Positions 5,440 to 5,704 of a DNA stretch of 5,704 nucleotides are shown piece by piece; within the stretch, counting starts at the first letter, position 1; every line of letters begins with the position of its first letter. The translations under genes and the position numbers were made by a program. This DNA is from Spirochaetales bacterium. GTDB lineage: Bacteria > Spirochaetota > Spirochaetia > DTKZ01. The notes under the pieces were generated by a model that saw only the letters and a program-made list of their open reading frames with translations, made no database searches and was not told the origin of the DNA. Location of the stretch: the NCBI GenBank assembly GCA_031274005.1, contig JAISQU010000338.1:1-5704 (forward strand), in the 5' to 3' direction.

Positions 5440-5542
5440 CGGGTAGAAATTCTTTGCCGTATTGTTTAGAGTTTGCGGGGTTATGTACCTTAATTACGCT
5501 TAGGTGTGTTTTTGAGAATTTACCCTTTTTACTTCTTTATTT

Positions 5543-5550
5543 AAGGAAGG
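5543..5550 (+). promoter_or_regulatory. Ribosome binding site of bioA
   Basis: AAGGAAGG lies 5 bases before the GTG at 5556 and supports that non-ATG start. No BirA-type biotin operator is visible in the 5440-5542 leader, and I see no convincing -35/-10 pair. Confidence 0.7.
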
Positions 5551-5555
5551 CGGCG

Positions 5556-5704
5556 GTGGATTACGTTCAAAAAGATTTAAAGTATATTTGGCATCCCTGT
5601 TCCCAGATGAAGGACTATGAGGAACTTCCTCCCATTGTTATTGACCGCGCGAAGGGTTCGTATGTGTATGATGTTGGCGGCAAGGCGTACATTGATATTA
5701 TAAG
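5556..5704 (+). CDS. bioA: Adenosylmethionine-8-amino-7-oxononanoate aminotransferase (partial, N-terminus)
   Basis: The first 49 codons are present and the gene leaves the window at the right edge. The protein begins VDYVQKDLKYIWHPCSQ (initiator GTG) and continues with MKDYEELPPIVIDRAKG and a YVYDVGGKAYIDII segment. That is the typical start of BioA, a PLP-dependent class III aminotransferase that makes 7,8-diaminononanoate from 7-keto-8-aminononanoate with S-adenosylmethionine as amino donor, in biotin synthesis. The WHPCSQMKDYE stretch is the part distinguishing BioA from other class III aminotransferases. The catalytic lysine lies outside the window. GTG is chosen because a strong AAGGAAGG precedes it by 5 bases and the family begins here. 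It is divergent from glnS, with no functional link evident. Confidence 0.88.
   Translation, partial: MDYVQKDLKYIWHPCSQMKDYEELPPIVIDRAKGSYVYDVGGKAYIDII

Noticed and set aside
5512..5540. TTGAGA, 17 bases, CTTTAT as a bioA promoter
   Set aside because: The implied transcription start falls inside the ribosome binding site, and the -10 match is poor.
5440..5555. BirA-type biotin operator upstream of bioA
   Set aside because: No TTGT(A/T)AAC-like arm with its inverted partner at the expected spacing is present.

Overview
The window is a bacterial chromosomal segment of roughly balanced base composition. It carries one tightly packed leftward gene block, a divergent partial gene at the right edge, and an unusually structured 612-base non-coding region at the left edge. 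A spirochaete of the Treponema group is my best guess. It rests on the general look of the pseudo-receiver/ATPase/cyclic-nucleotide-binding protein, the presence of a sigma-54 activator and the habit of long perfect hairpins between genes. The guess is weak, because no rRNA or clade-specific marker is present, and another Gram-negative anaerobe is possible.

Right to left: a partial bioA (biotin synthesis) begins at 5556 on the + strand and runs off the window. A 208-base divergent intergenic region holds a perfect 17-bp hairpin. From 5326 downward on the - strand come glnS (glutaminyl-tRNA synthetase), a 429-residue signalling protein (degenerate receiver, GHKL-type ATPase, cyclic-nucleotide-binding domain), a 93-residue DUF1883-like protein, and a 470-residue NtrC-class sigma-54-dependent response regulator ending at 613. 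The gaps between these four genes are only 7, 13 and 5 bases, so they probably form one operon read from a promoter near 5370.

The most interesting part lies downstream of the response regulator gene. On the - strand at 369-385 there is a full match to the sigma-54 -24/-12 consensus (TTGGCAC, 5 bases, TTGCT, with the correct GG-to-GC spacing), pointing away from the regulator gene. About 180-220 bases upstream of its predicted start there is a cluster of TTGCAT/ATGCAA half-sites, including the perfect palindrome TTGCATATGCAA. That is where enhancer sites for an NtrC-type activator would be expected. Downstream there is no convincing gene but two very strong hairpins. The second contains a G+C-rich stem followed directly by seven T on the - strand, as in an intrinsic terminator. 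Together this suggests a sigma-54-driven small RNA of about 220 nt under the control of the neighbouring response regulator.

Working model (inference): the cyclic-nucleotide-binding/ATPase protein and the DUF1883 protein feed a signal to the sigma-54 activator. The activator binds the ATGCAA sites and turns on the structured RNA. No classical histidine kinase is present in the window, so the phosphodonor for the regulator is unknown.
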